Notes: generated from the sequence alone by a model not told the origin. A DNA stretch of 64,000 nt from Streptomyces pristinaespiralis (GCF_001278075.1 NZ_CP011340.1:6011501-6075500); one strand, 5' to 3'; numbered from the stretch's first letter, positions 25,876 through 34,622 are shown. Translations and numbers: made by a program.

Positions 25876-26610
25876 GTGCTGACCGTCGACTTCTCCCGCT
25901 TCCCGCTCGCCCCGGGCGACCGCGTGCTCGATCTGGGCTGCGGCGCCGGCCGGCACGCGTTCGAGTGCTACCGGCGCGGAGCGCAGGTCGTTGCCCTCGA
26001 CCAGAACGGCGAGGAGATCCGCGAGGTCGCCAAGTGGTTCGCCGCGATGAAGGAGGCCGGTGAGGCCCCCGCCGGCGCGACGGCCACCGCCATGGAGGGC
26101 GACGCCCTCAACCTGCCCTTCCCCGACGAGTCGTTCGACGTCGTCATCATCTCCGAGGTGATGGAGCACATCCCCGACGACAAGGGAGTGCTCGCCGAGA
26201 TGGTCCGCGTCCTGCGCCCCGGCGGCCGCATCGCGGTCACCGTGCCGCGCTACGGCCCCGAGAAGATCTGCTGGGCGCTCAGCGACGCCTACCACGAGGT
26301 CGAGGGCGGCCACATCCGCATCTACAAGGCCGACGAACTGCTCGCCAAGATGAAGCAGGCGGGCCTGCGGCCGTACGGCACCCACCACGCGCACGCGCTG
26401 CACTCGCCGTACTGGTGGCTGAAGTGCGCCTTCGGCGTCGACAACGACAAGGCGCTGCCGGTGAAGGCGTACCACAAGCTCCTCGTCTGGGACATCATGA
26501 AGAAGCCCCTGGCCACCCGGGTCGCCGAGCAGGCGCTGAACCCGCTGATCGGCAAGAGCTTCGTGGCGTACGCGACCAAGCCGCACCTGCCCGTGGACGC
26601 GGCCAAGTGA
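25876..26610 (+). CDS. Class I SAM-dependent methyltransferase
   Basis: 244 residues. Motif I is VLDLGCGAGRHAFE, the acidic residue is in VVALDQNGEE, motif IV is FDVVIISEVMEHIPDD and the post-motif is LRPGGRIAVTVPRYGP, all of a Methyltransf_11/25-type domain. The C-terminal 80 residues (ALHSPYWWLKCAFGVDNDKALP) are extra and may form the acceptor site. GTG at 25876 follows a GGAAGGC element. The stop overlaps the next start (GTGA at 26607). Placed between a glycosyltransferase and a toroid enzyme, it probably modifies the same product. Confidence 0.9.
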   Translation: MLTVDFSRFPLAPGDRVLDLGCGAGRHAFECYRRGAQVVALDQNGEEIREVAKWFAAMKEAGEAPAGATATAMEGDALNLPFPDESFDVVIISEVMEHIPDDKGVLAEMVRVLRPGGRIAVTVPRYGPEKICWALSDAYHEVEGGHIRIYKADELLAKMKQAGLRPYGTHHAHALHSPYWWLKCAFGVDNDKALPVKAYHKLLVWDIMKKPLATRVAEQALNPLIGKSFVAYATKPHLPVDAAK

Positions 26611-27686
26611 CGTTGCCCGGACGTACAGAGCACCTTGTCCTGCCCGGTGTCCTGAGCGCCGAGGAGGCCGTGGAGACCGTCGCGGGGATCCTCGCCGTGC
26701 AGCGCCCCGACGGCGCGATCCCCTGGTTCCGCGGCCACCACCTCGACCCGTGGGACCACACGGAGGCCGCGATGGCGCTCGACGCGGCGGGCGAGCACGA
26801 CGCCGCGGCCCGCGCCTACGAGTGGCTCGCCCGCCACCAGAACGACGACGGCTCCTGGTACGCCGCCTACCACGACGGCGACCCGGCCGCCGTCACCGAC
26901 CACGGCCGGGAGAGCAACTTCTGCGCCTACATCGCGGTCGGCGTGTGGCACCACTACCTCGCCACCGGCGACGAGGCCTTCCTCGACCGGATGTGGCCGG
27001 TGGTGTACGCGGCCGTCGAATTCGTCCTGGGACTGCAGCAGCCCGGCGGCCAGATCGGCTGGAAGCGTGAGCCGGACGGGACGGCGGTCGACGACGCCCT
27101 CCTGACCGGCAGTTCCTCCGTCCACCACGCGCTGCGCTGCGCGCTCGCCATCGCCGAGGAACGCGAGGAGCCCCAGCCCGACTGGGAACTCGCGGCAGGC
27201 GCGCTCGCCCACGCCGTCCGCCACCACCCCGAGCGCTTCCTCGACAAGGACCGCTACTCGATGGACTGGTACTACCCGGTCCTCGGCGGCGCGGTGACCG
27301 GCGAAGCGGCCAAGGCCCGCATCGAGTCCCGCTGGGACGACTTCGTCGTCCCCGGCCTCGGCGTGCGGTGCGTGCTGCCCAACCCGTGGGTCACCGGCGG
27401 CGAGAGCTGCGAACTGGCGCTCGCGCTCTGGGTGGTGGGCGAATCCGACCGCGCCCTGGAGATCCTCCAGTCCATCCAGCACCTCCGCGCGGAGGGCGGC
27501 CTGTACTGGACGGGGTACGTCTTCGAGGGCGAGCGCGCGATATGGCCCGAGGAACAGACGACATGGACGGCGGGCTCGCTGCTGCTGGCCGTGGCGGCGC
27601 TCGGTGGCGACGAGGCGACGACGGCGGTGTTCGGCGGGGCGCGGTTGCCGGAGGGGTTGTCGCCGGACTGCTGCGAGGTGGGCTGA
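26607..27686 (+). CDS. Cytoplasmic alpha/alpha-toroid protein (prenyltransferase-like)
   Basis: 359 residues without a signal peptide. Repeated helical hairpins with signatures such as WLARHQNDDGSWYAAYHDG, FVLGLQQPGGQIGWKREPDG and QSIQHLRAEGGLYWTGYVF mark an alpha/alpha toroid of the kind seen in prenyltransferases and glycoside hydrolases. Acidic and aromatic residues in the repeats (DPWDHTEAAMALDAAGEHDAA) could form an active site, but I cannot name the reaction. GTG overlaps the methyltransferase stop, so the glycosyltransferase, methyltransferase and toroid protein are made together. An intergenic palindrome follows. Confidence 0.83.
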   Translation: MTLPGRTEHLVLPGVLSAEEAVETVAGILAVQRPDGAIPWFRGHHLDPWDHTEAAMALDAAGEHDAAARAYEWLARHQNDDGSWYAAYHDGDPAAVTDHGRESNFCAYIAVGVWHHYLATGDEAFLDRMWPVVYAAVEFVLGLQQPGGQIGWKREPDGTAVDDALLTGSSSVHHALRCALAIAEEREEPQPDWELAAGALAHAVRHHPERFLDKDRYSMDWYYPVLGGAVTGEAAKARIESRWDDFVVPGLGVRCVLPNPWVTGGESCELALALWVVGESDRALEILQSIQHLRAEGGLYWTGYVFEGERAIWPEEQTTWTAGSLLLAVAALGGDEATTAVFGGARLPEGLSPDCCEVG

Positions 27687-27704
27687 CGGGCGCGTCGGGC
27701 TGTT

Positions 27705-27901
27705 GCGCGGGGCGCGCTTTCCCCCACCCCGCCCCTTCCCTTAACCGGGGGCTCCGCCCCCGGACCCCGCGCCTCAATCGCCGGCGGGGCTGACAAAGTC
27801 AGCCCGCCCGGCGTTTGAGGGCACCGCGCGAAGCGCGGTACGGGTCCGGGCGGAGCCCGGTTACGGGAAGGGGCGGGTAGGGGAACAAGCCCGCCGCAGG
27901 C
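27705..27901. repeat. Long imperfect intergenic palindrome
   Basis: About 197 bases. The left half runs GCGCGGGGCGCGCTTT, CCCCACCCCGCCCCTTCCC, CCGGGGGCTCCGCCCCCGG, CCTCAATCGCCGGCGGGGCT; the right half is its imperfect inverse through GGGTCCGGGCGGAGCCCGG to GAAGGGGCGGGTAGGGGAAC. The centre is a small hairpin. It is nearly the same as the element at 56240 apart from the centre. It separates two convergent genes and can fold from either strand. Confidence 0.75.
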
Positions 27902-27903
27902 GG

Positions 27904-28194
27904 TCAGCGGCGCCGCAGCGCACCCGCCGCCGCGTGGCCGATGAAGAGGTAGACGACCGCCGCCAGCCCGTAGCCCGCGACCACCCGCGCCCATTCCTTG
28001 TCGAAGGTGAACAGGTCGTGGGACCAGCCGGCCAGCCAGCGGGCCGTCTCGCGGACGAACTCGACAAGGTCGTTGGCCCTGTTGGCGTCCAGAAGGTACA
28101 TCAGGATCCACAGGCCGATGATGAAGGCCATGACGTCCGCTACGACGGCGACGACTCTCGCCACTGTGGTGGTACTTCCCGTGCGTGTTGTCAT
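27904..28194 (-). CDS. Small two-span membrane protein
   Basis: 96 residues. Two hydrophobic helices (VVAVVADVMAFIIGLWILMYLL and VVAGYGLAAVVYLFIGHAAAG) flank an amphipathic stretch with RETARWLAGWSHDLFTFDKEW; the C-terminus is RRR. It is a streptomycete hypothetical type; no function can be given. MTTRTG at 28194 is preferred because upstream codons are not conserved-looking; the ribosome-binding site is weak (GCTGAG). It directly abuts the palindrome downstream. Confidence 0.75.
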   Translation of the reverse strand: MTTRTGSTTTVARVVAVVADVMAFIIGLWILMYLLDANRANDLVEFVRETARWLAGWSHDLFTFDKEWARVVAGYGLAAVVYLFIGHAAAGALRRR

Positions 28195-28246
28195 GCTCAG
28201 CGTGTTGCCGCTTGTGAGCGTGTGAAACCCGTTCGGGCTAGCCCGA

Positions 28247-28450
28247 GTGGGCGGCGCGGTGGCCTGTGCGGGTGACGAGGCGGACCCGACGACCGCAGCC
28301 ACTCCCACCGGTTCTTCGTCGGCGAAGGCGCAGAGCGCCGACGGACGGACCTTCGCTCTGGTGCAGGCCGGGCTGGTGGGCGCGTTCACCTGCAACCGGC
28401 TCAAGGCGGCGGTGAAGAACGCCGAGGGCGACCCGCTGAAGGACCCCGGC
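28247..28450 (+). pseudogene. Possible remnant of a small lipoprotein gene
   Basis: The frame reads GGAVACAGDEADPTTAATPT and then a helical charged stretch FTCNRLKAAVKNAEGDPL with good codon bias. A lipobox-like AVAC is present but there is no hydrophobic signal segment, since a stop lies just upstream, and the frame runs into the 3' end of the opposite gene. It looks like a broken gene whose start is lost. Support is weak. Confidence 0.3.
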
Positions 28451-29460
28451 TACGCGTTCAGCTCGGCCAGCACCCGCAGCGTCAGCGGGTCCGGCGCGGT
28501 GACCAGCAGGTCCGTGACAGGCCCCGTCCGCCACAGTTCCAGCCGCTCCGCGATGCGTTCACGCGGTCCGACGAGCGAGATCTCGTCGGCGAAGTCGTCG
28601 GGCACGGCGAGCACCGCCTCCTGTCTGCGCCCCGCCAGGAAGAGTTCCTGGATCCGGTGGGCCTCCGCCTCGAAGCCCATCCGTGCCATCAGACCGGCGT
28701 GGAAGTTGCGGGTCGCGTGTCCCATGCCGCCGATGTAGAAGCCGAGCATCGCCTTCACGGGCAGCAGGCCCTTCGCGACGTCGTCGCAGACCTGGGCGCG
28801 GGCCATCGGAGCGACCATGAAGTCCGCCGGGAGGTCCGCGAGGGACGCCGCGTAGACGTCCGTCCGCAGCGGGGACCAGTACAGGGGCAGCCACCCGTCG
28901 GCGATCCGGGTCGTCTGCGCGATGTTCTTCGGCCCCTCCGCCCCCAGCAGTACGGGGAGGTCCGCGCGCAACGGGTGGGTGATGGGCCGCAGGGGCCTGC
29001 CCGTGCCGGTGCCGTCCTCGCCCGTGTACGGGTGGCGGTGGAAGCGCCCGGCCAGCTCCACCGGCCCCTGGCGGGCGAGGACTTGGCGGATCACGTCCAC
29101 GTACTCGCGGGTCGCGGTGAGCGGGCTGTCAGGGAACGGGCGGCCGTACCACCCCTCCACCACCTGCGGTCCCGACAGGCCGAGCCCCAGCATCATCCGC
29201 CCGCCGGAGAGATGGTCGAGGGTCAGCGCGTGCATCGCGGTCGCCGTCGGGGTGCGCGCGGCCATCTGTGCCACGGCGGTGCCCAGGCGGATACGGGACG
29301 TGTGCGCCGCGATCCAGGTGAGCGGGGTGAACGCGTCCGACCCCCATGCCTCCGCCGTCCACACGGAGTCGTAACCGAGCCGCTCGGCCTCGCGGGCCAG
29401 TTCCAGCTGGCCGGGGTCGGGGCCGCGGCCCCAGTATCCGAGCGCGAGTCCGAGTCGCAT
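28450..29460 (-). CDS. LLM-class F420-dependent oxidoreductase (Rv3520c-like)
   Basis: 336 residues of a luciferase-like TIM barrel. It begins LGLALGYWGRGPDPGQLELA, with the AREAERLGYDSVWTAEAWGSD and SGGRMMLGLGLSGPQVVEGW motifs of the F420-dependent branch; GFYIGGMGHATRNFHAGLM is close to the Rv3520c family. It should transfer hydride between F420 and an unknown substrate. Rv3520c is one of the genes linked to sterol catabolism in mycobacteria, which fits the other sterol-type genes here. A CTGACG-GGG-CGTCAG operator lies 34 bases upstream. Confidence 0.87.
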   Translation of the reverse strand: MRLGLALGYWGRGPDPGQLELAREAERLGYDSVWTAEAWGSDAFTPLTWIAAHTSRIRLGTAVAQMAARTPTATAMHALTLDHLSGGRMMLGLGLSGPQVVEGWYGRPFPDSPLTATREYVDVIRQVLARQGPVELAGRFHRHPYTGEDGTGTGRPLRPITHPLRADLPVLLGAEGPKNIAQTTRIADGWLPLYWSPLRTDVYAASLADLPADFMVAPMARAQVCDDVAKGLLPVKAMLGFYIGGMGHATRNFHAGLMARMGFEAEAHRIQELFLAGRRQEAVLAVPDDFADEISLVGPRERIAERLELWRTGPVTDLLVTAPDPLTLRVLAELNA

Positions 29461-29492
29461 GCCGGTCCGTCCTTCCGCCCGCCCGGAGGTCG

Positions 29493-29509
29493 CCTGACGG
29501 GGCGTCAGG
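29493..29509. promoter_or_regulatory. Operator-like inverted repeat CCTGACG-GGG-CGTCAGG
   Basis: Perfect seven-base arms around GGG, 33-49 bases upstream of the F420-dependent oxidoreductase. The inner CTGACG-NNG-CGTCAG recurs at 47405-47419 before the MaoC-ADH-SDR operon. Confidence 0.6.
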
Positions 29510-29518
29510 GTACGGCAA

Positions 29519-29548
29519 CGGCCCCCCGCCCGGAAGGGCGAGGGGCCG
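29519..29548 (-). terminator. Terminator hairpin
   Basis: CGGCCCCCCGCCC and GGGCGAGGGGCCG pair over 13 positions with one mismatch, 18 bases downstream of the minus-strand gene that ends at 29567. Confidence 0.65.
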
Positions 29549-29566
29549 TGCTGTGTGCGAGAGGGA

Positions 29567-30400
29567 TCAGCCGCGCTGGATGCCCGAGGTGTCCTGGAGA
29601 ACACCGCGACGGCCGTCCTGCGTCTGGGCCACGAGACCCGGACCGCGCTGCTCCACCGCCAGGTACCAGGTGCCGGGCGCCAGTTCGGCGATCGGCGTCG
29701 GCGAACCGTCCTCGCCGTACAGCGGACGGGCCACCGGCACGGCGAACCAGAACGGGGTGAAGTCCGACGGAGCGCCACCCTGGGAGGCGTCCGCCGGGGC
29801 CGCGGCGGCCGGCTGCGCGGCGGCCTGCGGCTGCCCGCCCTGGGCGCCGTAGGGCTGCGGCTGACCCGGCTGGCCACCGTAGGACGGCTGACCGGCACCG
29901 GCGCCCGGGTAGCCGTAACCACCCTGCGGCTGGGGCTGCATGCCGTACGGCTGCTGGACGGCGGCCGGACTCGGGGCACCCACGAGCGGGGCCTTCAGGG
30001 CCGGCACCAGCGGGGTGGCGACGGCGCCGCCGGCCAGGGCGATGGTGCCCAGCAGGCCGAGGATGGCACCGGCGCCCGCGCTGTTCATGTCGATGATCGT
30101 CCAGAACATCGTCCAGAGCGCGAAGATGGTGAGGGCCACGCCGAACTGGCCCAGGTCGAGACCGGCGACCTTGCGTCCCGGCATGCCGCGGCTGAGGATC
30201 AGCAGCGCGGCGCCGATGATGCCGCCGATGTAGATGGACATCACGATGTTCAGCGAGTCCCAGGCGTTCATCTCCGCGCTGGAACAGTCGACCCCGCTGG
30301 GGCAGTCCACGCTGGTGAAGCTGAGGAACGAGGCGATGAACAGCACCACCGCTGCTCCGATCACCACGCCGTCGCCTCGAGTGAGGGAGCGGATGTTCAC
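29567..30400 (-). CDS. DUF5336-like four-span membrane protein with Pro/Gln/Gly-rich tail
   Basis: 277 residues. Four transmembrane helices in the first 135 residues (VVIGAAVVLFIASFLSF with a Cys pair CPSGVDC after it, IVMSIYIGGIIGAALLIL, FGVALTIFALWTMFW, ILGLLGTIALAGGAVA). A low-complexity Q/P/G/Y region (about 145-210) follows, then a compact beta-rich C-terminal part with WFAVPVARPLYGEDGSP and GTWYLAVEQRG that looks like a small globular domain. It recalls the mycobacterial 34-kDa antigen type. Function unknown; the tail may meet cell-division or envelope proteins. Confidence 0.75.
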   Translation of the reverse strand: MNIRSLTRGDGVVIGAAVVLFIASFLSFTSVDCPSGVDCSSAEMNAWDSLNIVMSIYIGGIIGAALLILSRGMPGRKVAGLDLGQFGVALTIFALWTMFWTIIDMNSAGAGAILGLLGTIALAGGAVATPLVPALKAPLVGAPSPAAVQQPYGMQPQPQGGYGYPGAGAGQPSYGGQPGQPQPYGAQGGQPQAAAQPAAAAPADASQGGAPSDFTPFWFAVPVARPLYGEDGSPTPIAELAPGTWYLAVEQRGPGLVAQTQDGRRGVLQDTSGIQRG

Positions 30401-30551
30401 GTAAAAATCCTTTGTCGTCGTCTCATCATCGGGGCGGTCTTCGCTGCCGCCTGTTCGGGCGGTGTGCGCTGACGCGGAGCTCGGGGGTGACTCCCCATCG
30501 TAGAGGTGAATCTATCGTCTGCCGGTTCCGGACGTCCGCCCGGTATCGCAC

Positions 30552-31508
30552 TCACCGTTGTAGGTAGCTGCTGATGCCGTCCGCCATTCCCTGGGCCGCC
30601 TTCTGCCGCCAGCTCGGGCTGGTGAGCAGAGCGACGTCCTCAGGATCCCGCATATTGCCGCATTCGATGAAGACCTTCGGCACGGTCGAAAGGTTCAGTC
30701 CGCCCAGATCTTTGCGCACATCGAGGCCGGTGCCGCCGCCCACGTAATTGGACGGAGAGCTTCCGGTGGCGCGCAGGAACCGGCCGGCGATGCGTTCGCC
30801 GAGTTCACGCGAGGGGCCCACGATCTTCGAGGTGTCGGCGGCGCCCGCCTTGACCCGATCGGGGAGGATCACATGGAATCCCCGGTTGCCGACCGCCGAC
30901 CCGTCGGCATGGACCGAGATGACGGCATCGGCCTTCGCTTCGTTGCCGAATCGTGCCCGCTCGTCGATGCACGGACCGAACGGACGATCGCCGTCCTGGG
31001 TGAATTCGACCCGTGCGCCCTGCTTTTCGAGCAGTGTGCGAAGACGTCGTGAAACATCGAGGGTGAAATCGGCTTCACGGTAACCGGCGGAGGTCGCCGT
31101 GCCCGTCGTGTCGCATTCCTTACGGTTGGTTCCGATGTCCACCTGGCGGTTGATCTCGCGGGTGTGCGAGAAGTTCCCGGGATTGTGCCCCGGGTCCACC
31201 ACGACGACCTTCCCCGCGAGCGGACCGGACTTCTTCCCGGACGGGGAGGGCACGGGGGACGAGGCGGGCGGCGGGACGGGCTTCGACCGGGCGGGGGCCG
31301 GAGACGACGCCGGGGCCCTGGAGCCGCCCGGCTTGCCCGCGGAGGTGGCCGACCCGGCCGGGGCGCCGCCCCCGTTGCCGTCGGCCTGCCACACCAGCCA
31401 CCCGCCCGCACCGCCCAGCACGAGCGCCGCGCCCGCGACCACGGCGACGAGGCCGCGCCGGGAAGGGCGCGGCCGGGGATCACGGTGCTGGTTCTCGTCG
31501 TACGACAC
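30552..31508 (-). CDS. N-acetylmuramoyl-L-alanine amidase (Amidase_3), membrane-anchored
   Basis: 318 residues. An N-terminal transmembrane anchor (GLVAVVAGAALVLGGAGGWLVW) and a Ser/Pro/Ala linker (about 50-100) precede the zinc amidase domain. Metal ligands are His in VVDPGHNPG, Glu in GYREADFTLD and His in ISVHADGS; the catalytic Glu is in FIECGNMRDPED. It should cut the amide bond between MurNAc and the stem peptide in peptidoglycan outside the cell. GTG at 31508 is chosen as the last start before the anchor; the upstream frame has no membrane segment. Confidence 0.9.
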   Translation of the reverse strand: MSYDENQHRDPRPRPSRRGLVAVVAGAALVLGGAGGWLVWQADGNGGGAPAGSATSAGKPGGSRAPASSPAPARSKPVPPPASSPVPSPSGKKSGPLAGKVVVVDPGHNPGNFSHTREINRQVDIGTNRKECDTTGTATSAGYREADFTLDVSRRLRTLLEKQGARVEFTQDGDRPFGPCIDERARFGNEAKADAVISVHADGSAVGNRGFHVILPDRVKAGAADTSKIVGPSRELGERIAGRFLRATGSSPSNYVGGGTGLDVRKDLGGLNLSTVPKVFIECGNMRDPEDVALLTSPSWRQKAAQGMADGISSYLQR

Positions 31509-31810
31509 GCTCGCGATGCTAGCGGGCGAGGGGTCCGGTGGTCGGCCCGGCCGACGGTGTCGCACCCGACCGGACCCCCGTCCGGCTGCGGCCCCGGCGT
31601 GCGGTCGCGGCCGGGCCGCTGCTCCTCGACCGGAGGGCGAGGAACCCGGCGCACACCTCTTGACCACGCGTACCTACCGCTCAGTACGCTCTGCCCACCC
31701 CAGCAACGACACCGGTGTCCTCCCCCATGAGGCCGCGGCGCATCCTTCGCCCGGCATGCTCGGCAGCCCGCAGGTACCGCTCCCACGATCCGGGAAGCAC
31801 CCAGCGCGCT

Positions 31811-31930
31811 CTCCCCACCGCGACGCGCCGTCGAGCGCTTCTCCCCACCGCGACGCGCCGTCGAGCGCTTCTCCCCACCGCGACGCGCCGTCGAGCGCTT
31901 CTCCCCACCGCGACGCGCCGTCGAGCGCTT
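31811..31930. repeat. Four perfect 30-bp tandem repeats upstream of the lipase
   Basis: Units start CTCCCCACCG and end TCGAGCGCTT; four copies are identical base for base, followed by a broken fifth (CTCCCCATCC). Each unit contains the hairpin-forming CGACGCGCCGTCG. The block ends 32 bases before the lipase start. Confidence 0.9.
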
Positions 31931-31962
31931 CTCCCCATCCCCACCCTTGAGTCGAGGCACCC

Positions 31963-32652
31963 GTGAAGAAATCCGTCATGACCGCAGCCGTCGCAGCAGC
32001 CGGCGTGCTTCTCGCCGTGCAGGCCCCGGTACCTGCCCAGGCGTCCAGCAGCTCCGGTTTCGTGCCGGGCAGCAATCCCGTCCTGTTCGTGCACGGCTAC
32101 AACGGTGACAGCAGCAACTGGAACACCATGGCCGACCGCTTCAGGGCCGACGGCTGGCCGTCCTCCCACCTGCACCAGTGGAGCTACGACTCGGGCCAGT
32201 CGAACACCGTGACCGCCCAGCAGTTGTCCACCGAGGTCGAGCGTGTCCTCGCTGCCACCGGGGCGACCCGGGTCGACATCGTGAGCCACTCCATGGGCGG
32301 CCTCTCCTCGCGCTACTACCTCAAGAACCTCGACGGGACCTCCAAAACCGAGGCCTGGGTGTCGCTGGGCGGCCCGAACCACGGAACCGACTCCGCCGAC
32401 GCCTGCTTCGACGCGTCCTGCCCCGAGATGCGCATAGGCTCCAGCTTCCTCACCGCCCTCAATTCCGGTGACGAAACCCCGGGCTCACCCCGCTACGCGA
32501 CCTGGTGGTCGCCCTGCGACACGGTGATCAACCCGGACAGCTCCGTGTCCCTGTCCGGCGCGGTCAACACCAGGACCACCTGCGTCTCGCACATGGGCCT
32601 GCTCACGGACGCGACGGTGTACGCCCAGACCCGCGACATGATCAACCGCTGA
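31963..32652 (+). CDS. Secreted lipase/esterase (class 2, alpha/beta hydrolase)
   Basis: 229 residues. Signal peptide to about residue 28 (VMTAAVAAAGVLLAVQAPVPAQA). The oxyanion region is VLFVHGYNGDSSNW, the nucleophile Ser is in IVSHSMGGLSS, and the catalytic His is likely in TTCVSHMGLL. Four cysteines in the second half could form disulfides. It matches small streptomycete secreted triacylglycerol lipases. GTG at 31963 follows the tandem repeat block, which occupies the promoter and leader region; the amidase gene diverges on the other side. Confidence 0.88.
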   Translation: MKKSVMTAAVAAAGVLLAVQAPVPAQASSSSGFVPGSNPVLFVHGYNGDSSNWNTMADRFRADGWPSSHLHQWSYDSGQSNTVTAQQLSTEVERVLAATGATRVDIVSHSMGGLSSRYYLKNLDGTSKTEAWVSLGGPNHGTDSADACFDASCPEMRIGSSFLTALNSGDETPGSPRYATWWSPCDTVINPDSSVSLSGAVNTRTTCVSHMGLLTDATVYAQTRDMINR

Positions 32653-32787
32653 ACCGCACGCCGGCGGCATGCCCCCGCCGGGTGCCCGTCCTCGACCCGG
32701 GGCGGCGGCGCCGACGCGGTGCTGAACGCGTCATGTGCCGTCCGCCGGGTCGCTGATGGCGACTCGTCACGGTGCGGCAGTCCGTCG

Positions 32788-33441
32788 TCAGATGCCCTGG
32801 CCCGTGCGGCGCAGGACGCGCAGCGAATCCGTGGCCGACACCTCGGTGAACGCGCCGGACGCCAGCGCGCGGAGATAGATGCGGTACGGCGCCTGGCCGG
32901 TCCATTCGTCGACCGGGTCGGGGAAGACGTCGTGGATCACCAGCAGCCCGCCGTCCGCGACATGCGGGGCCCAGCCCTCGTAGTCGTTCGTCGCGTGCTC
33001 GTCGGTGTGGCCGCCGTCGATGAAGACGAGGCCGACCTTCCCGCCCCACACCTTCGCCACCTGCGGCGACCGGCCGACGACCGCGACGACGTGCTCCTCC
33101 AGACCGGCCTTGTGCAGCGTCCGGCGGAAGGTGGGCAGCGTGTCCATGAGGCCGACCTCGGGGTCCACCGTCTCCGGGTCGTGGTAGTCCCAGCCGGGCT
33201 GCTGCTCCTCGCTGCCCCGGTGGTGGTCCACGGTCACGACGACCGTGCCGGCGTCCCGCGCCGCGTCCGCCAGCAGGATCGTCGAGCGCCCGCAGTACGT
33301 CCCCACCTCCAGCAGCGGCAGCCCGAGCGCCCCGGCCTCGGCCGCGGCCGCGTACAGGGCGAGGCCCTCGCCCACGGGCATGAAGCCCTTGGCGGCCTCG
33401 AAGGCGGCAAGGATCTCCGGCTTGGGAGCGGCGGCGGCCAT
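32788..33441 (-). CDS. Class I SAM-dependent methyltransferase (Methyltransf_24 type)
   Basis: 217 residues. Motif I is LLEVGTYCGRSTILLADAA, the acidic residue is in VVTVDHHRGSEE, and GLVFIDGGHTDEHATNDYEG plus GGLLVIHDVFPDP are the metal/active-site segments typical of cephalosporin-hydroxylase-like and Methyltransf_24 proteins. Substrate unknown. It stands alone between the lipase and the XRE regulator, with ATG at 33441 preceded by AGGAGG-like GGAGGACC. Confidence 0.86.
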   Translation of the reverse strand: MAAAAPKPEILAAFEAAKGFMPVGEGLALYAAAAEAGALGLPLLEVGTYCGRSTILLADAARDAGTVVVTVDHHRGSEEQQPGWDYHDPETVDPEVGLMDTLPTFRRTLHKAGLEEHVVAVVGRSPQVAKVWGGKVGLVFIDGGHTDEHATNDYEGWAPHVADGGLLVIHDVFPDPVDEWTGQAPYRIYLRALASGAFTEVSATDSLRVLRRTGQGI

Positions 33442-33594
33442 GGGGTCCTCCTGGACGGGTCGTGCGGATCAGGCCATCGTGCCCTACGCGCCGGTAGGTC
33501 CCCCGGTCGAGGTGTCCCGCGTGATTCACCTCACCCGGAACCGCCGGGGTGCTTACGGTCGGCCGGGAGCCACAACGAACGGGGGGCCGATGCG

Positions 33595-34443
33595 ATGGTC
33601 CACATGCGCAACCTCGACCCCGGCGCATCGCCGCTGGACTACTACGGCGCGGAACTGCGCCGCCGCAGAGAAGCGACCGGCATGAACCAGGTCCAGTTGG
33701 GCTCGTGCATCTTCGTCACGGGCTCGCTGGTCGGCCAGATCGAGACGGCGAAGAAGGTCCCCACCCGGGATTTCAGCGAACGGGTCGACGCGGCGCTGGG
33801 CACGGACGGCATGTTCTCCCGGCTGGTGGGCCTGGTGCTCAGAAGCCAACTGCCGCACTGGTTCCAGGCGTACGCGGAGATGGAGGCGAAGGCGGCGTAC
33901 ATCTCGACGTACCAGGCGCAGTTGGTGTACGGGCTGTTGCAGACGGAGGACTACGCGCGGGCGGTGCTGGCGGTGAGATCCCAGGAGAGCCTCGACGCCA
34001 GGGTGGCGGCCCGGATGGAACGGCAGCGCATCCTGGACCGCGAGACCCCGCCGCTGATGTGGGTGGTGCTGAGCGAAGCCGTGCTGCACCAGGAGATCGG
34101 TGGCCGCGAGGTCATGCGGAATCAACTTGCGCACCTGCTGGAGCTGCGCGGTCGGGAGTGGGTGAAGGTGCAGGTGCTGCCCTTCGAGACCGGTGCGCAC
34201 GCGGGGCTGATGGGTTCGTTTACCCTCCTGCGGTTCGACAACGACCCGGACCTCGTCTACACCGAGGACTTCGTGCAGGGCCACATGACGGCCAACCCGG
34301 CTGCTGTCAGGGAGGGTTCACTTCGTTACGATCACTTGCAGGCCGCCGCGCTCTCCGTCGACGATTCGGCGGCGCTCATCGCCCGCGTAGTGGAGGAACG
34401 GTATGGAGACCATCCAGAGCCTGACGGACGTGCGCTGGCGTAA
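33595..34443 (+). CDS. XRE helix-turn-helix regulator with DUF5753 domain (second copy)
   Basis: 282 residues, paralogous to the regulator at 7120: same opening [19 protein letters not shown], same HTH with [13 protein letters not shown], and the same DUF5753 core [15 protein letters not shown] ending [13 protein letters not shown]. It overlaps the DUF397 gene by 41 bases. Unlike the first locus there is no HATPase gene beside it. It ends just before the vWA-TIR gene of the conflict operon, which is convergent. Confidence 0.9.
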   Translation: MVHMRNLDPGASPLDYYGAELRRRREATGMNQVQLGSCIFVTGSLVGQIETAKKVPTRDFSERVDAALGTDGMFSRLVGLVLRSQLPHWFQAYAEMEAKAAYISTYQAQLVYGLLQTEDYARAVLAVRSQESLDARVAARMERQRILDRETPPLMWVVLSEAVLHQEIGGREVMRNQLAHLLELRGREWVKVQVLPFETGAHAGLMGSFTLLRFDNDPDLVYTEDFVQGHMTANPAAVREGSLRYDHLQAAALSVDDSAALIARVVEERYGDHPEPDGRALA

Positions 34444-34606
34444 GTCGTCGTACAGCGGCGACACCGGCGGCGAGTGCGTCGAGGTCGCGGACCTGACCCC
34501 TCACGTCGCCGTCCGCGACTCCAAGAACCCCGGCGGTCCCGCGCTCTCCATCACCCCCGCCGCCTTCGCGGCGTTCGCCGCCGCCGCCGGAGCCGGCCGC
34601 CTCTGA
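34403..34606 (+). CDS. DUF397 protein
   Basis: 67 residues, one full DUF397 domain: [20 protein letters not shown], then [19 protein letters not shown] and an Ala-rich helix [11 protein letters not shown]. It starts inside the regulator gene and is made with it. Compared with the protein at 7937 it shows the normal single-domain length, which highlights the duplication there. Stops 17 bases before the convergent vWA-TIR gene ends. Confidence 0.88.
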   Translation: METIQSLTDVRWRKSSYSGDTGGECVEVADLTPHVAVRDSKNPGGPALSITPAAFAAFAAAAGAGRL

Positions 34607-34622
34607 CGGGCCCCTGCGCGCG

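Noticed and set aside
24466..27686. Antibiotic biosynthetic gene cluster
   Set aside because: Glycosyltransferase and methyltransferase occur, but no PKS, NRPS, terpene cyclase or other core enzyme is present in the window.
31811..31940. CRISPR array
   Set aside because: Repeats are directly adjacent without spacers and no cas gene is present.
31715..31966. Protein with ATRRRALLPT repeats
   Set aside because: It is a translation of the tandem DNA repeat, overlaps the lipase leader, and has no ribosome-binding site or family support.
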